DNA of 22,629 nt from DASPTR01 sp041481365 (GTDB lineage: Archaea > Thermoproteota > Bathyarchaeia > Bathyarchaeales > Bathycorpusculaceae), in contig JBGPBS010000021.1 in NCBI GenBank assembly GCA_041481365.1, positions 1 to 22,629 on the forward strand. The letters are read 5' to 3'. The notes beneath the pieces are model-generated. The model did no database searches. It was not told the DNA's origin and saw nothing but the letters and a program-made list of their open reading frames with translations. The position numbers and the translations under genes were made by a program. Positions 7,095 to 13,717 of this stretch are shown piece by piece. Numbering within the stretch: the first letter of the stretch is position 1; each line of letters starts with the position of its first letter.

Positions 7095-8195
7095 TTGCTT
7101 CAAGGGAGATTAGTTTCTCTTGATTTCTTTAGAGGATTAGCGATTGCGTTGATGATTCTCGTCAACAATCCCGGTGGCGACAAATATTATGGCCTGCTCC
7201 AGCATGTAGACTGGAACGGTTTGACCGTTGCAGACTTGGTTTTTCCATTTTTTGTGTTCATAATGGGCGCTGCAATACCCTATTCTCTTGCAGGCAAACT
7301 CGAACGCGGAGAAAACAAGCAGAAACTGCTTGTGCGGATAATTCGTCGCACGGTCATCCTGTTTGCGCTGGGTCTAATAATAAATGGTTTTCCATACTAT
7401 GACCTCGCAACTCTTCGCGTAATGGGAGTTCTGCAGAGAATCGCACTCTGTTACTTCTTCGCTTCGATAACTTTTCTCTTCGCGAGCAAGAGATGGCAAA
7501 TTGTTCTGACCATGGTGGCTCCGGTCGTTTATTGGATGCTGATGGTTCTGATCCCTGTCCCGGGATATGGTGCAGGCATTTTGGATAAACAGGGAAACTT
7601 GGCCGGATACGTTGACAGGTTCTTGTTAGGTGGGCATTTATATGCTGTTGCATGGGATCCAGAGGGATTACTGAGCACGCTACCAGCTTTCGTAACAGCA
7701 ATGACGGGCGTCTTGATCGGTCAGTCCCTGAAGTCAAACAGCAGACCTTCCAACAAGTGCTTGAACCTGCTCTTGGTCGGCAGTCTATCTATTGCTGCAG
7801 GGTTAGTGTGGAACTTTTGGTTCCCGATAAACAAGAACCTGTGGACAAGTTCCTACGTCGCGCTTACAAGTGGCCTAGCAATCGTCATCCTGGCGGCTTG
7901 CTTCTACGTGATCGACGTGAGAAGCCTCAGAAGCTGGACAAAACCTTTCGTAATCCTTGGAATCAACGCGATAACCGTCTATTTCCTTTCTGAAATTGTT
8001 AACCTTTCCTTGATATACGTGGAGATTCCGTTCGGCGGTATCAACGCTGGATTGAAGTCGTTGATCTACGAGGAGCTGTTCGCATCCTGGGCTGGACCCC
8101 TTCACGGTTCCTTCATTTACGCACTTGCATACTTGGCTTTCTGCTGGATCATAGCCCTAATGCTCTGGAAGAAAGGAGTTTTCCTGAAAATCTAG
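7095..8195 (+). CDS. Ten-helix membrane acyltransferase, HGSNAT/COG4299 family
   Basis: Integral membrane protein of 366 residues. The opening RLVSLDFFRGLAIALMILVN and the following QHVDWNGLTVADLVFPFFVF with IMGAAIPYSL are the signature of the heparan-alpha-glucosaminide N-acetyltransferase-like family (COG4299, DUF5009-type), which moves acetyl groups across a membrane onto sugars. The conserved His (His37 here) before DWNGLTVADL is the presumed acetyl carrier. About ten hydrophobic helices can be counted, ending with a basic tail (WKKGVFLKI). The archaeal substrate is unknown; cell-surface glycans are a guess. The start is uncertain: TTG 7095 has AGAGGG 6 bases upstream and gives the family's usual N-terminus; TTG 7056 or GTG 7059 would add 12-13 residues without a visible ribosome site. 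Confidence 0.85.
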   Translation: MLQGRLVSLDFFRGLAIALMILVNNPGGDKYYGLLQHVDWNGLTVADLVFPFFVFIMGAAIPYSLAGKLERGENKQKLLVRIIRRTVILFALGLIINGFPYYDLATLRVMGVLQRIALCYFFASITFLFASKRWQIVLTMVAPVVYWMLMVLIPVPGYGAGILDKQGNLAGYVDRFLLGGHLYAVAWDPEGLLSTLPAFVTAMTGVLIGQSLKSNSRPSNKCLNLLLVGSLSIAAGLVWNFWFPINKNLWTSSYVALTSGLAIVILAACFYVIDVRSLRSWTKPFVILGINAITVYFLSEIVNLSLIYVEIPFGGINAGLKSLIYEELFASWAGPLHGSFIYALAYLAFCWIIALMLWKKGVFLKI

Positions 8196-8254
8196 TCTGG
8201 AATCGTATACCATGAGGGGAGTACGCTTATCATGTGACATTGAAATCGCACAAG

Positions 8255-8263
8255 ATTTAATAC
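8255..8263 (+). promoter_or_regulatory. TATA box of trpS
   Basis: ATTTAATAC; initiation expected near 8285, about 28 bases before the TTG start. The ribosome site AAGGGAGG (8298-8305) lies between. Confidence 0.55.
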
Positions 8264-8312
8264 ATTTCTTGGGAATTGTATAGAAAGCCAAGCCTTCAAG
8301 GGAGGCATACGA

Positions 8313-9443
8313 TTGACTGATGAAAACAAGAATGAGATGGTCGTCACACCGTGGGAAGTCAGGGGTAAGGTTGACTATGAGCGCTTGATACGCGAGTTCG
8401 GAACGCAGCCTTTGACTGATGAGCTCCTGAAGAGAGTAGCGAAGCACACTGGTGAGCTCCACCTGCAGCTGCGGCGCGAGCTTTTCTTTTCCCACCGTGA
8501 CTTGGATACTGTTCTTGATTTGTACGAGAAGGGAACCAAATTCGTGTTGTACACCGGAAGAGGCCCATCGGGCCCAGTTCACATTGGTCACCTGGTTCCA
8601 TGGATTTTCACGAAGCATTTGCAGGACAAGTTTGACACTCGGCTCTATTTTCAAATGACCGACGATGAGAAATTCGTCGTGGACGACGAAAACAAGCTTG
8701 CAGACATGACCAGGTTCGGCTACGAAAACGCGCTGGACTTGATTGCCTTGGGCTTCAAACCGGAAAACACCTTCATAATATATGACGTTAATGACATCGA
8801 CCTGCTGTATGACATCGCGTTAGAGGTTGCTAAACGCATCACGTACTCAACTGCCAAAGCGACTTTCGGGTTTCAGGATAGCACGAACCTCGGCTGGGTA
8901 TTCTGGCCTGCGATTCAGGCTGCACCATGCTTCATTCACAAGAAACTGACAGGCGAGAACGTTCCAGCGCTGATTCCAGCGGCCATAGATCAGGACCCTT
9001 ACTGGCGGATCACTCGCGACATAGCTCAGAAACTGGGCTACTGCAAGCCCGCACAGATACACTGCCGCTTCTTGCCCGGACTCGGAGAAGGAGGAAAGAT
9101 GAGCGCCTCTGAACCTGAAACGTCAATTTTCACTACCGACCCGCCTGAGGTGGTGAAGCGGAAAGTCTGGAACGCTTTCACGGGCGGAAAAGGAACAGCA
9201 GCAGAACAAAAGAAAACGGGCGCGGAGCCAAACATCTGCTCAGTCTTCCAGTATTTCCACTACTTGTTCGAGGAGGACGACAGGAAACTTTCTGAAAGAG
9301 AGAAGAAATGCAGATCTGGCGAAATACTGTGCGGCGAATGCAAGAAGGACTTGACAGAAAGGCTCAACAGGTTCCTGGCTGAACACCAGAAAAAACGAGA
9401 AAAAGCAAAAAACATAATCGACAAGTTCCACGTCAAACGGTAA
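8313..9443 (+). CDS. trpS: Tryptophanyl-tRNA synthetase, archaeal/eukaryal type
   Basis: A class I synthetase that charges tRNA-Trp, 376 residues. The HIGH motif is exact (GPSGPVHIGHLVPW, HIGH at 90-93) and the KMSAS loop is at 262-266 (GGKMSASEPETSIF). Other archaeal/eukaryal TrpRS landmarks are YFQMTDDEKFV (about 112-122), FWPAIQAAPCF (198-207) and the tryptophan-site motif IDQDPYWRITRD. The basic, lysine-rich C-terminus (EHQKKREKAKNIIDKFHVKR) is usual. The start is TTG with AAGGGAGG 8 bases upstream; no ATG lies in the right place. It is followed after 15 bases by the flavin reductase gene, probably on the same message. The gene for its tRNA, tRNA-Trp(CCA), lies 3.5 kb downstream. Confidence 0.96.
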   Translation: MTDENKNEMVVTPWEVRGKVDYERLIREFGTQPLTDELLKRVAKHTGELHLQLRRELFFSHRDLDTVLDLYEKGTKFVLYTGRGPSGPVHIGHLVPWIFTKHLQDKFDTRLYFQMTDDEKFVVDDENKLADMTRFGYENALDLIALGFKPENTFIIYDVNDIDLLYDIALEVAKRITYSTAKATFGFQDSTNLGWVFWPAIQAAPCFIHKKLTGENVPALIPAAIDQDPYWRITRDIAQKLGYCKPAQIHCRFLPGLGEGGKMSASEPETSIFTTDPPEVVKRKVWNAFTGGKGTAAEQKKTGAEPNICSVFQYFHYLFEEDDRKLSEREKKCRSGEILCGECKKDLTERLNRFLAEHQKKREKAKNIIDKFHVKR

Positions 9444-9458
9444 AGCAGGGATGTTCAC

Positions 9459-10019
9459 ATGTCCGAAAAAGCAAGCGTAGGTTCATCCTCAATCTTCAGG
9501 CTACTTCATCCCATGCATACCGTTCTTGTTACATCCGTTGGAAAAGACGGCAACGCAAATATCATAACCTTAGCATGGGCCATGCCTACGTCTGGCAACC
9601 CGCCTTTGGTAGCCATTAGTATCAGCCCAAATAGATACTCGCGTTCTCTAATAGAAGAGACAAAAGAGTTCGTGGTTAACATTCCGACCATGGACATTCT
9701 AAATGAGACGTTCTTCTGCGGCGCAGTTAGCGGTAGAGACCACGACAAATTCAAAGAAAGCGGACTCACGGCTTTACCAGCCCACAAGGTCAAACCTCCC
9801 ATCATAAAAGAATGCGTGGCCCACCTGGAATGCAAACTGCACAGCCAATTCCAAACTGGAGACCACACAATCTTCGTCGGAGAGATAGTTGAAGCATACG
9901 CAGACAAAGACTCCTTCACAGGAGCATACGATGTGAAAAAAGCAAAAATGATCTTCCACCTAGGCGGAAACGAGTTCGCAACACTTGAGCCTAAAGTTTC
10001 AAAACCCAAGCATCCGTGA
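9459..10019 (+). CDS. Flavin reductase-like FMN-binding protein
   Basis: 186 residues with the split-barrel fold of the flavin reductase domain family (PF01613/COG1853). It shows HPMHTVLVTSVGKDGNANII and TLAWAMPTSGNPPLVAISIS, then SPNRYSRSLIEETKEFVVNI and a later GDHTIFVGEIVEAY strand pair that closes the barrel. Such proteins bind FMN and act as NAD(P)H:flavin oxidoreductases, flavoredoxins or ferric reductases; which applies here cannot be told. ATG start 15 bases after the trpS stop, with an AGGGATG-like site upstream. Cytoplasmic (no signal peptide or membrane helix). Probably co-transcribed with trpS, though no functional link is evident. Confidence 0.88.
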   Translation: MSEKASVGSSSIFRLLHPMHTVLVTSVGKDGNANIITLAWAMPTSGNPPLVAISISPNRYSRSLIEETKEFVVNIPTMDILNETFFCGAVSGRDHDKFKESGLTALPAHKVKPPIIKECVAHLECKLHSQFQTGDHTIFVGEIVEAYADKDSFTGAYDVKKAKMIFHLGGNEFATLEPKVSKPKHP

Positions 10020-10040
10020 AGTGAGAAATTCAGATCCTTT

Positions 10041-10056
10041 TTTAAACCTTTTAAAC
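10041..10056 (+). promoter_or_regulatory. Tandem TATA-like boxes of map
   Basis: Two TTTAAAC motifs (10041-10047 and 10050-10056). Initiation 25 bases on (about 10069-10078) would give a very short leader before the GTG start at 10089, consistent with near-leaderless translation and the absence of a strong Shine-Dalgarno. Confidence 0.5.
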
Positions 10057-10088
10057 TATGAACTTCTTAGCCCTAACAACGATGAAGT

Positions 10089-11003
10089 GTGACCCTAGTG
10101 AGTGAATATGACAAGGATGCACTTGCGAAATTTCAGCGTGCCGGCGTAATTCTGCGCGAAACGCGTGAAGAGATGAGACGTTTTGTCCGCGAGGACATGC
10201 CCATAATTGAAATCTGCGAAAAGGCCGAAAATCTCATAAGGAAAAAAGGCGCAAAACCCGCGTTTCCATGCAATGTCTCGATAAATGAGGTGGCCGCGCA
10301 TTACACTTCGCCTCCGAACGACAGCAGAAGAATTCCTGCAAAGTCCATCGTCAAAGTAGATATTGGCGCACACGTGGATGGATATGTGGCTGACACTGCG
10401 GTTACAGTGTGCTTCGATCCTGAGTACGACAGTCTCGTGAAGGCAGCTGAAGCAGCATTGGGAAAGGCTGTGGAAAATATCGGTCCAGGAATGTCCACTT
10501 CGAAACTGGGAACAATCATTGAAGGCACCATAAAGTCCTTCGGTTATAGGCCGATTTCAAACCTGACGGGCCATCAGGTCGGACGATACCTCGTACATGC
10601 TGGAACATCATTACCCAACGTCCCGCAGCTGTTTTCTTCAAAAATCAGGCTTGGCGGAGTCTACGCGATTGAACCATTCGTAACCCTCCACAACGCTACA
10701 GGCAAAGTTGAAGACGGCGAAGAAACCACGATATACCGTCTTGTCAGATCCAGATCTCAGAAGGATCCCTGCGCAAAACAGCTTCTGAAGCACATCGAAG
10801 AAAACTTCAGAACACTACCATTTGCAGAAAGGTGGCTTCAAGGTGTCGTTCCCAAAGAAGAATACGGTGAGGCTTTCCGGGAGTTGCTCTCATCAAAAGC
10901 GATCATGTCTTACTACGTCTTCGTTGAGGCAAGCCGAAAGCCTGTTGCCCAGGCAGAGCACACGGTGCTGATAGTAAAAGATGGATGTACCGTGTTAACC
11001 TAG
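10089..11003 (+). CDS. map: Methionine aminopeptidase, type II
   Basis: Removes the initiator methionine from new proteins; 304 residues, the archaeal type II length. The dimetal site is complete: Asp91 (VKVDIGAHVDG), Asp102 (YVADTAVTV), His162 (NLTGHQVGRY), Glu195 (GVYAIEPFVT) and Glu290 (VAQAEHTVLIV). His71 (VAAHYTSPPND) is the substrate-binding histidine. The helical insert at about 225-275, between His162 and the last Glu, marks type II. GTG start (10089); a second in-frame GTG at 10098 is an alternative. It ends in TAG, which overlaps head-on with the stop of the minus-strand zinc-ribbon gene through a shared CTAG (11000-11003). Confidence 0.96.
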   Translation: MTLVSEYDKDALAKFQRAGVILRETREEMRRFVREDMPIIEICEKAENLIRKKGAKPAFPCNVSINEVAAHYTSPPNDSRRIPAKSIVKVDIGAHVDGYVADTAVTVCFDPEYDSLVKAAEAALGKAVENIGPGMSTSKLGTIIEGTIKSFGYRPISNLTGHQVGRYLVHAGTSLPNVPQLFSSKIRLGGVYAIEPFVTLHNATGKVEDGEETTIYRLVRSRSQKDPCAKQLLKHIEENFRTLPFAERWLQGVVPKEEYGEAFRELLSSKAIMSYYVFVEASRKPVAQAEHTVLIVKDGCTVLT

Positions 11004-11419
11004 ATGCGGGATCGTTCCTTCTCTTTGTCTTTTTCTTTGACTTCTCTGTATATTGCTGTCACCATCGTTTTTTCGTTGCATTTTGGGCATGGTTCAGATT
11101 CTTTAAAGATGTAATCGCCGCGCTGAAATTCTCTGATGTTCTTGTAGCCGCACTTCTTGCATGCGATAGTTGTCATTATCGGCGGGACTTCAATGCTTGG
11201 GCGCGGTCCATGTCTCCGCATTTGTAAGATTACGTAGGCGGAAAGAGCTAATCCTAAGATTCCAATGAGTACCAGAAATCCTGCTACAAACGGATCGCTG
11301 ACATATTCGTACGACGCCAGTATCAAAGCCGCCAAGGCCAGAGCTAAGGTAATGAATATTATCAGAAGCACAACCGACGACATTTTCGTCGCTCGAGTTG
11401 AAGTCTTTTCTTGGCTCAT
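11000..11419 (-). CDS. Two-helix membrane protein with C-terminal zinc ribbon
   Basis: 139 residues from the start chosen. Two adjacent hydrophobic helices (SSVVLLIIFITLALALAALI and AGFLVLIGILGLALSAYVI) are followed by a cytoplasmic zinc ribbon: ACKKCGYKNIREFQRGDYIF, then CPKCNEKTMVTAIYREV (two CxxC knuckles). The tail is highly charged (KEKDKEKERSRI). Function unknown. The frame opens 10 codons earlier, but GGAGG at 11429-11433 points to the ATG ending at 11419. It begins 13 bases after the DUF1512 stop, so the two are likely an operon and may form one membrane complex (inference). Confidence 0.75.
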   Translation of the reverse strand: MSQEKTSTRATKMSSVVLLIIFITLALALAALILASYEYVSDPFVAGFLVLIGILGLALSAYVILQMRRHGPRPSIEVPPIMTTIACKKCGYKNIREFQRGDYIFKESEPCPKCNEKTMVTAIYREVKEKDKEKERSRI

Positions 11420-11432
11420 TCCATTAATCCTC

Positions 11433-12572
11433 CTATTGACCGATCCCAATGGTGTTCCCTATTCCGGCAATTATCACTTTGTCCCCTTCCTTCGTTCTTT
11501 CCAAGATGACCTGTTTTATCCTTTCGATTGCCTTGTCCACGGCGTCGAAAATCTCCTTTCGCATCGGAGAGACGGCATCCCCGATGTCCTCCTTCACTAT
11601 TACTGCGTTTGTCGGAATATTGTATTTGAGGGTAGACTCTTCAATCTTGAACTGGTCAACGCCTGGTCCGCCTATCGCTGCTCCTACACCTTCAGCTATT
11701 TCGCCGACCTCTTCACCTTCAAGTTTGGCAGCAGCATCAACCATGATTATTGTCGCAATCTTTCCTTTGTTTTCATTGACGACGTGTTCTATTGCGTCTC
11801 CAGGCTTTCCCACGTTTCCTCCTGGGCCTTCAGCCTTAATCACGTAGGCCGTTCGTCCCTCTATAGGCACGGTCGCGAAGACGCAGTCTTTCTGCACTTT
11901 TATCGTTTCGTATCCATGCATCAACTTTCCTGCGACCAGGGCGCCGGCCCCGTCGCCGATGGGTTGACCGAACGCAAAGGCTTTCAGCGCGCTTGCATAA
12001 GCCTCTGCTTCACGCATTATCATCGGGAGCAACATCTGAATCTGCATTATGACGTATAGGCTCAGCGTTTTCTTCCCGAGCAGGTAAAAGTGTCTTATCA
12101 CTTTGTAAATGAAGTTGAGCGCCATTGCCGCTTCAAGAGTGTTTTCCAAGTTGTTCGCCTGGGTCTCGTCGGCCACGGGTGCCATCATCTTCACCTCGTC
12201 CTTCAGGCGTACGTCCCGGACGTCAAGTATGTGCTCAAGTTTCCACACTATGCCGGCTGGATCAAGGTTCTGCGGCGCTATAGTGAAATATTCCAAGAAC
12301 CTATCAACCCTCGCCGTCGGGTCTGTCGGCGGTTTCCCAATCTCCTTTATCGTTTCTATGGCCACTTTTCGCCCTTCCTCTTTGATGAATTTCAGCTTGT
12401 AAAGAGAACCCTCGACCTCTCTCAGCATGACGTATAATTGGATTCTCTGGCCATAGAAGATGAAAGCTATGAAAATTACGTAAAAAAGCAAGTTGAGAAT
12501 CACTGAAAACGGGTCGCTTCCGAATTGACTCTTGAGAACCTGCGAATTAATCGCTGTGATTAACCATGTCAT
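11433..12572 (-). CDS. DUF1512 family protein, membrane-anchored
   Basis: About 379 residues. An N-terminal helix (VILNLLFYVIFIAFIFYG) is followed by a soluble domain with FTIAPQNLDPAGIVWKLEHI, a GQPIGDGAGALVAG loop and the C-terminal EGDKVIIAGIGNTIGIGQ. This matches my knowledge of the archaeal DUF1512 family, whose function is unknown; glycine-rich loops and VDAAAKLEGE hint at a nucleotide- or metal-binding core, but that is speculation. Start: ATG ending at 12572, or GTG ending at 12578, which has a better-placed ribosome site (GGTGAG, 6 bases upstream). The open frame extends to 12641, but that lies upstream of the TATA box (12614-12624), so a longer product is unlikely. Confidence 0.78.
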   Translation of the reverse strand: MTWLITAINSQVLKSQFGSDPFSVILNLLFYVIFIAFIFYGQRIQLYVMLREVEGSLYKLKFIKEEGRKVAIETIKEIGKPPTDPTARVDRFLEYFTIAPQNLDPAGIVWKLEHILDVRDVRLKDEVKMMAPVADETQANNLENTLEAAMALNFIYKVIRHFYLLGKKTLSLYVIMQIQMLLPMIMREAEAYASALKAFAFGQPIGDGAGALVAGKLMHGYETIKVQKDCVFATVPIEGRTAYVIKAEGPGGNVGKPGDAIEHVVNENKGKIATIIMVDAAAKLEGEEVGEIAEGVGAAIGGPGVDQFKIEESTLKYNIPTNAVIVKEDIGDAVSPMRKEIFDAVDKAIERIKQVILERTKEGDKVIIAGIGNTIGIGQ

Positions 12573-12613
12573 TTGCACGAAGGGCTCACCTTTCCGAAAG
12601 ACTATTAGACGCT

Positions 12614-12624
12614 TAGTTATAAGT
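12614..12624 (-). promoter_or_regulatory. TATA box of the DUF1512 operon
   Basis: The minus strand reads ACTTATAACTA. Initiation near 12594 leaves about 20 bases to the start, which rules out the upstream in-frame ATG at 12641. Confidence 0.55.
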
Positions 12625-12670
12625 TTTGGGCAAATCCGCATTGAATCAGCAAGATCAACAATGAAGTGGA

Positions 12671-12789
12671 GCTGCCAGCTTTCTCGGGTTCACGTGGCCT
12701 AAGACCACACTATAACCGAGAACGGAGCGCAGTTTAACTTCCGAGTTCGGAATGGGATCGGGTGGGACCCGCGCCCTATGGCCGGCAAA
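12671..12789 (-). rRNA. rrf: 5S ribosomal RNA
   Basis: The minus strand carries the universal 5S core: CCACCCGATCCCATTCCGAA followed by CTCGGAAGTTAA (helices II/III and loop C). The terminal helix pairs TGCCGGC (12787-12781) with GCTGGCA (12679-12673), 7 pairs with one G-U. The spacing gives a molecule of about 118 bases. It stands alone, without 16S or 23S, as is common in TACK archaea. Ends are estimated from the terminal helix and may be off by a few bases. Confidence 0.95.
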
Positions 12790-12814
12790 CTCCAAATATG
12801 ACCTCGACTCTTCA

Positions 12815-12827
12815 CTCATAAACTTAT
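12815..12827 (-). promoter_or_regulatory. TATA box of the 5S rRNA gene
   Basis: The minus strand reads CGATAAGTTTATG, centred about 30 bases before the 5S 5' end, the normal archaeal distance for a stable RNA gene. Confidence 0.55.
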
Positions 12828-12889
12828 CGCTCACCAAGCTTAGAGTTGAGAGTCCGCTGGTCTTTTTCTCTTGAGCAAGAATGCGCATG

Positions 12890-12898
12890 TTTAAAATA
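12890..12898 (+). promoter_or_regulatory. TATA box of the tRNA-Trp gene
   Basis: TTTAAAATA, centred about 30 bases before the first tRNA base (12925). Together with the 5S box it forms a divergent stable-RNA promoter region of about 135 bases. Confidence 0.6.
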
Positions 12899-12962
12899 TG
12901 GGTGGTTATTTCATTCTGGCTTGTGGGGCTGTAGTCTAGGCAGGAATGACGACGGGCTCCAG

Positions 12963-13027
12963 AACGTTACTGACGGGTTTGCGGACCAGAACGCTGGGAT
13001 GAAGAAGTTCTGGAGCGGTCAGGAGAA
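12963..13027 (+). other. tRNA-Trp intron 1, position 37/38, 65 bases
   Basis: At the splice sites the anticodon stem ACGGG/CCCGT is followed by an exact 4-pair helix CTCC (12957-12960)/GGAG (13022-13025). The 3-base elements AGA (cut after G12962) and AAA (cut after A13027) sit on opposite strands, the archaeal bulge-helix-bulge plan. The inner helix TGAC/GTCA (12971-12974, 13018-13021) is set back 7 bases on the 5' side, so the motif is relaxed. GTTCTGGAG (13008-13016) is also fully complementary to CTCCAGAAC around the anticodon. Confidence 0.85.
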
Positions 13028-13033
13028 ACCCGT

Positions 13034-13064
13034 AGGAACCGCGCACCAACGCGGTTCCGGGTAA
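13034..13064 (+). other. tRNA-Trp intron 2, noncanonical position 43/44, 31 bases
   Basis: A 9-pair hairpin GGAACCGCG (13035-13043)/CGCGGTTCC (13050-13058) with loop CACCAA. It is flanked by a 4-pair helix ACCC (13028-13031)/GGGT (13059-13062) and the 3-base bulges GTA (13032-13034) and AAA (13063-13065). Cuts after the second base of each bulge leave exactly CCCGT-AGGTC-GTCGG. No clear outer helix is seen, and the 4-pair helix uses bases of the anticodon stem. Confidence 0.8.
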
Positions 13065-13097
13065 AGGTCGTCGGTTCAAATCCGGCCAGCCCCACCA

Positions 13098-13717
13098 TTC
13101 TAGAGCTGAATGCGTACCGTTAATCCACATCGTCTCTCAACCCCTCTTTTTCTGTTTTGCCAGCATTTTCTCATTCGATTCTACCTGCCAATTCATGCCT
13201 TCAAATCCTCCGAGGACCTTCATGACGTTCCTAGGCGCTTGCTTCCTAATCTCAGGTCAACATCAAACAATTCAGTAACAGGCCATCCATCGATCCTCTT
13301 GTGATCTTTTCTTCGAAAAGTTCTGCAATCCTGATTTTGTGAAATGGCACTGAAACCATTTTCTTCTGCTGTTCCCTTACCAAGCGCCCCAAGGACAGTG
13401 AAGGTTTCATCTGCTAGCGCTAAGTGTCTTTGATCGATCAAGCGCGCATGTGTGTTCCCAAAATGGTCAAATATGGTTTTATTCTGTTCTGCAAACCATT
13501 GCCGGTTCGAGAAGGCTGGTTGCGGCAAGGAATTCAGGAACAAACGCGAAGCCCAAAACTGTCCCAAAATCATAAAAGGCGAACAAGAACCATTTTGGGC
13601 CAATTTAGGAACAAGCATGCACGCTAAAAGAATTCGGTTCCGCTCACGGAACTCGCGTTTACTGCCATTGGTCTGACTCAACGATTTTGAAAAGGAAAGT
13701 GAGGGTCGTGGTTCGGG
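13098..13717. other. 620-base stretch with no supported gene
   Basis: A minus-strand frame (13220-13681, 153 codons) and a plus-strand frame (13452-13676) overlap here. The latter contains a Cys/His-rich segment (FCSANHCRFEKAGCGKEF). Neither has a visible promoter or ribosome site, neither matches a family I know, and they exclude each other. An 11-base inverted repeat CCCAAAATGGT (13457-13467)/ACCATTTTGGG (13589-13599) lies inside both. It could be a decayed gene. Confidence 0.3.
13147..13158 (+). terminator. T-rich tract after tRNA-Trp
   Basis: CTTTTTCTGTTTT, two T runs about 50 bases after the tRNA 3' end, resembling the oligo-T stops used by archaeal RNA polymerase for stable RNA genes. 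Confidence 0.4.

Larger units (their letters stand above)
12925..13097 (+). tRNA. tRNA-Trp(CCA) with two introns, CCA encoded
   Basis: Acceptor GGGGCTG (12925-12931) pairs with CAGCCCC (13087-13093); discriminator A and an encoded CCA follow. The D stem is GTC/GAC (12934-12936, 12948-12950) with GG in the loop. The anticodon stem is ACGGG (12952-12956) and CCCGT (13029-13033), with loop CTCCAG-A, so the anticodon is CCA (12959-12961) after T33. The T arm is GTCGG-TTCAAAT-CCGGC (13070-13086). All parts of a 74-base tRNA plus CCA are present, but only if two inserts are removed: 65 bases at 37/38 (12963-13027) and 31 bases at 43/44 (13034-13064). The variable loop is then AGGTC. Without the second removal the molecule would have an implausible 36-base variable region. 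Confidence 0.93.

Noticed and set aside
8157..8654. 165-codon minus-strand frame over the acyltransferase/trpS junction
   Set aside because: Lies across the trpS promoter and N-terminus, whose protein has clear family motifs; shadow frame.
9506..10009. 167-codon minus-strand frame
   Set aside because: Exactly antisense to the flavin reductase gene; no independent signal.
11265..12059. 264-codon plus-strand frame
   Set aside because: Antisense to the DUF1512 gene, with odd Tyr/Cys/Phe-rich composition and no promoter; a shadow frame.
12963..13027. C/D box guide RNA inside tRNA-Trp intron 1, as in some Euryarchaeota
   Set aside because: Only a lone CTGA (12970-12973) and an ATGAAG are present; no full C, D', C', D set with correct spacing.
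13034..13064. Long variable arm of a class II tRNA (Leu/Ser)
   Set aside because: The anticodon is CCA after T33, and the hairpin is framed by a 4-pair helix and two 3-base bulges whose cuts leave a normal 5-base variable loop, so an intron fits better.
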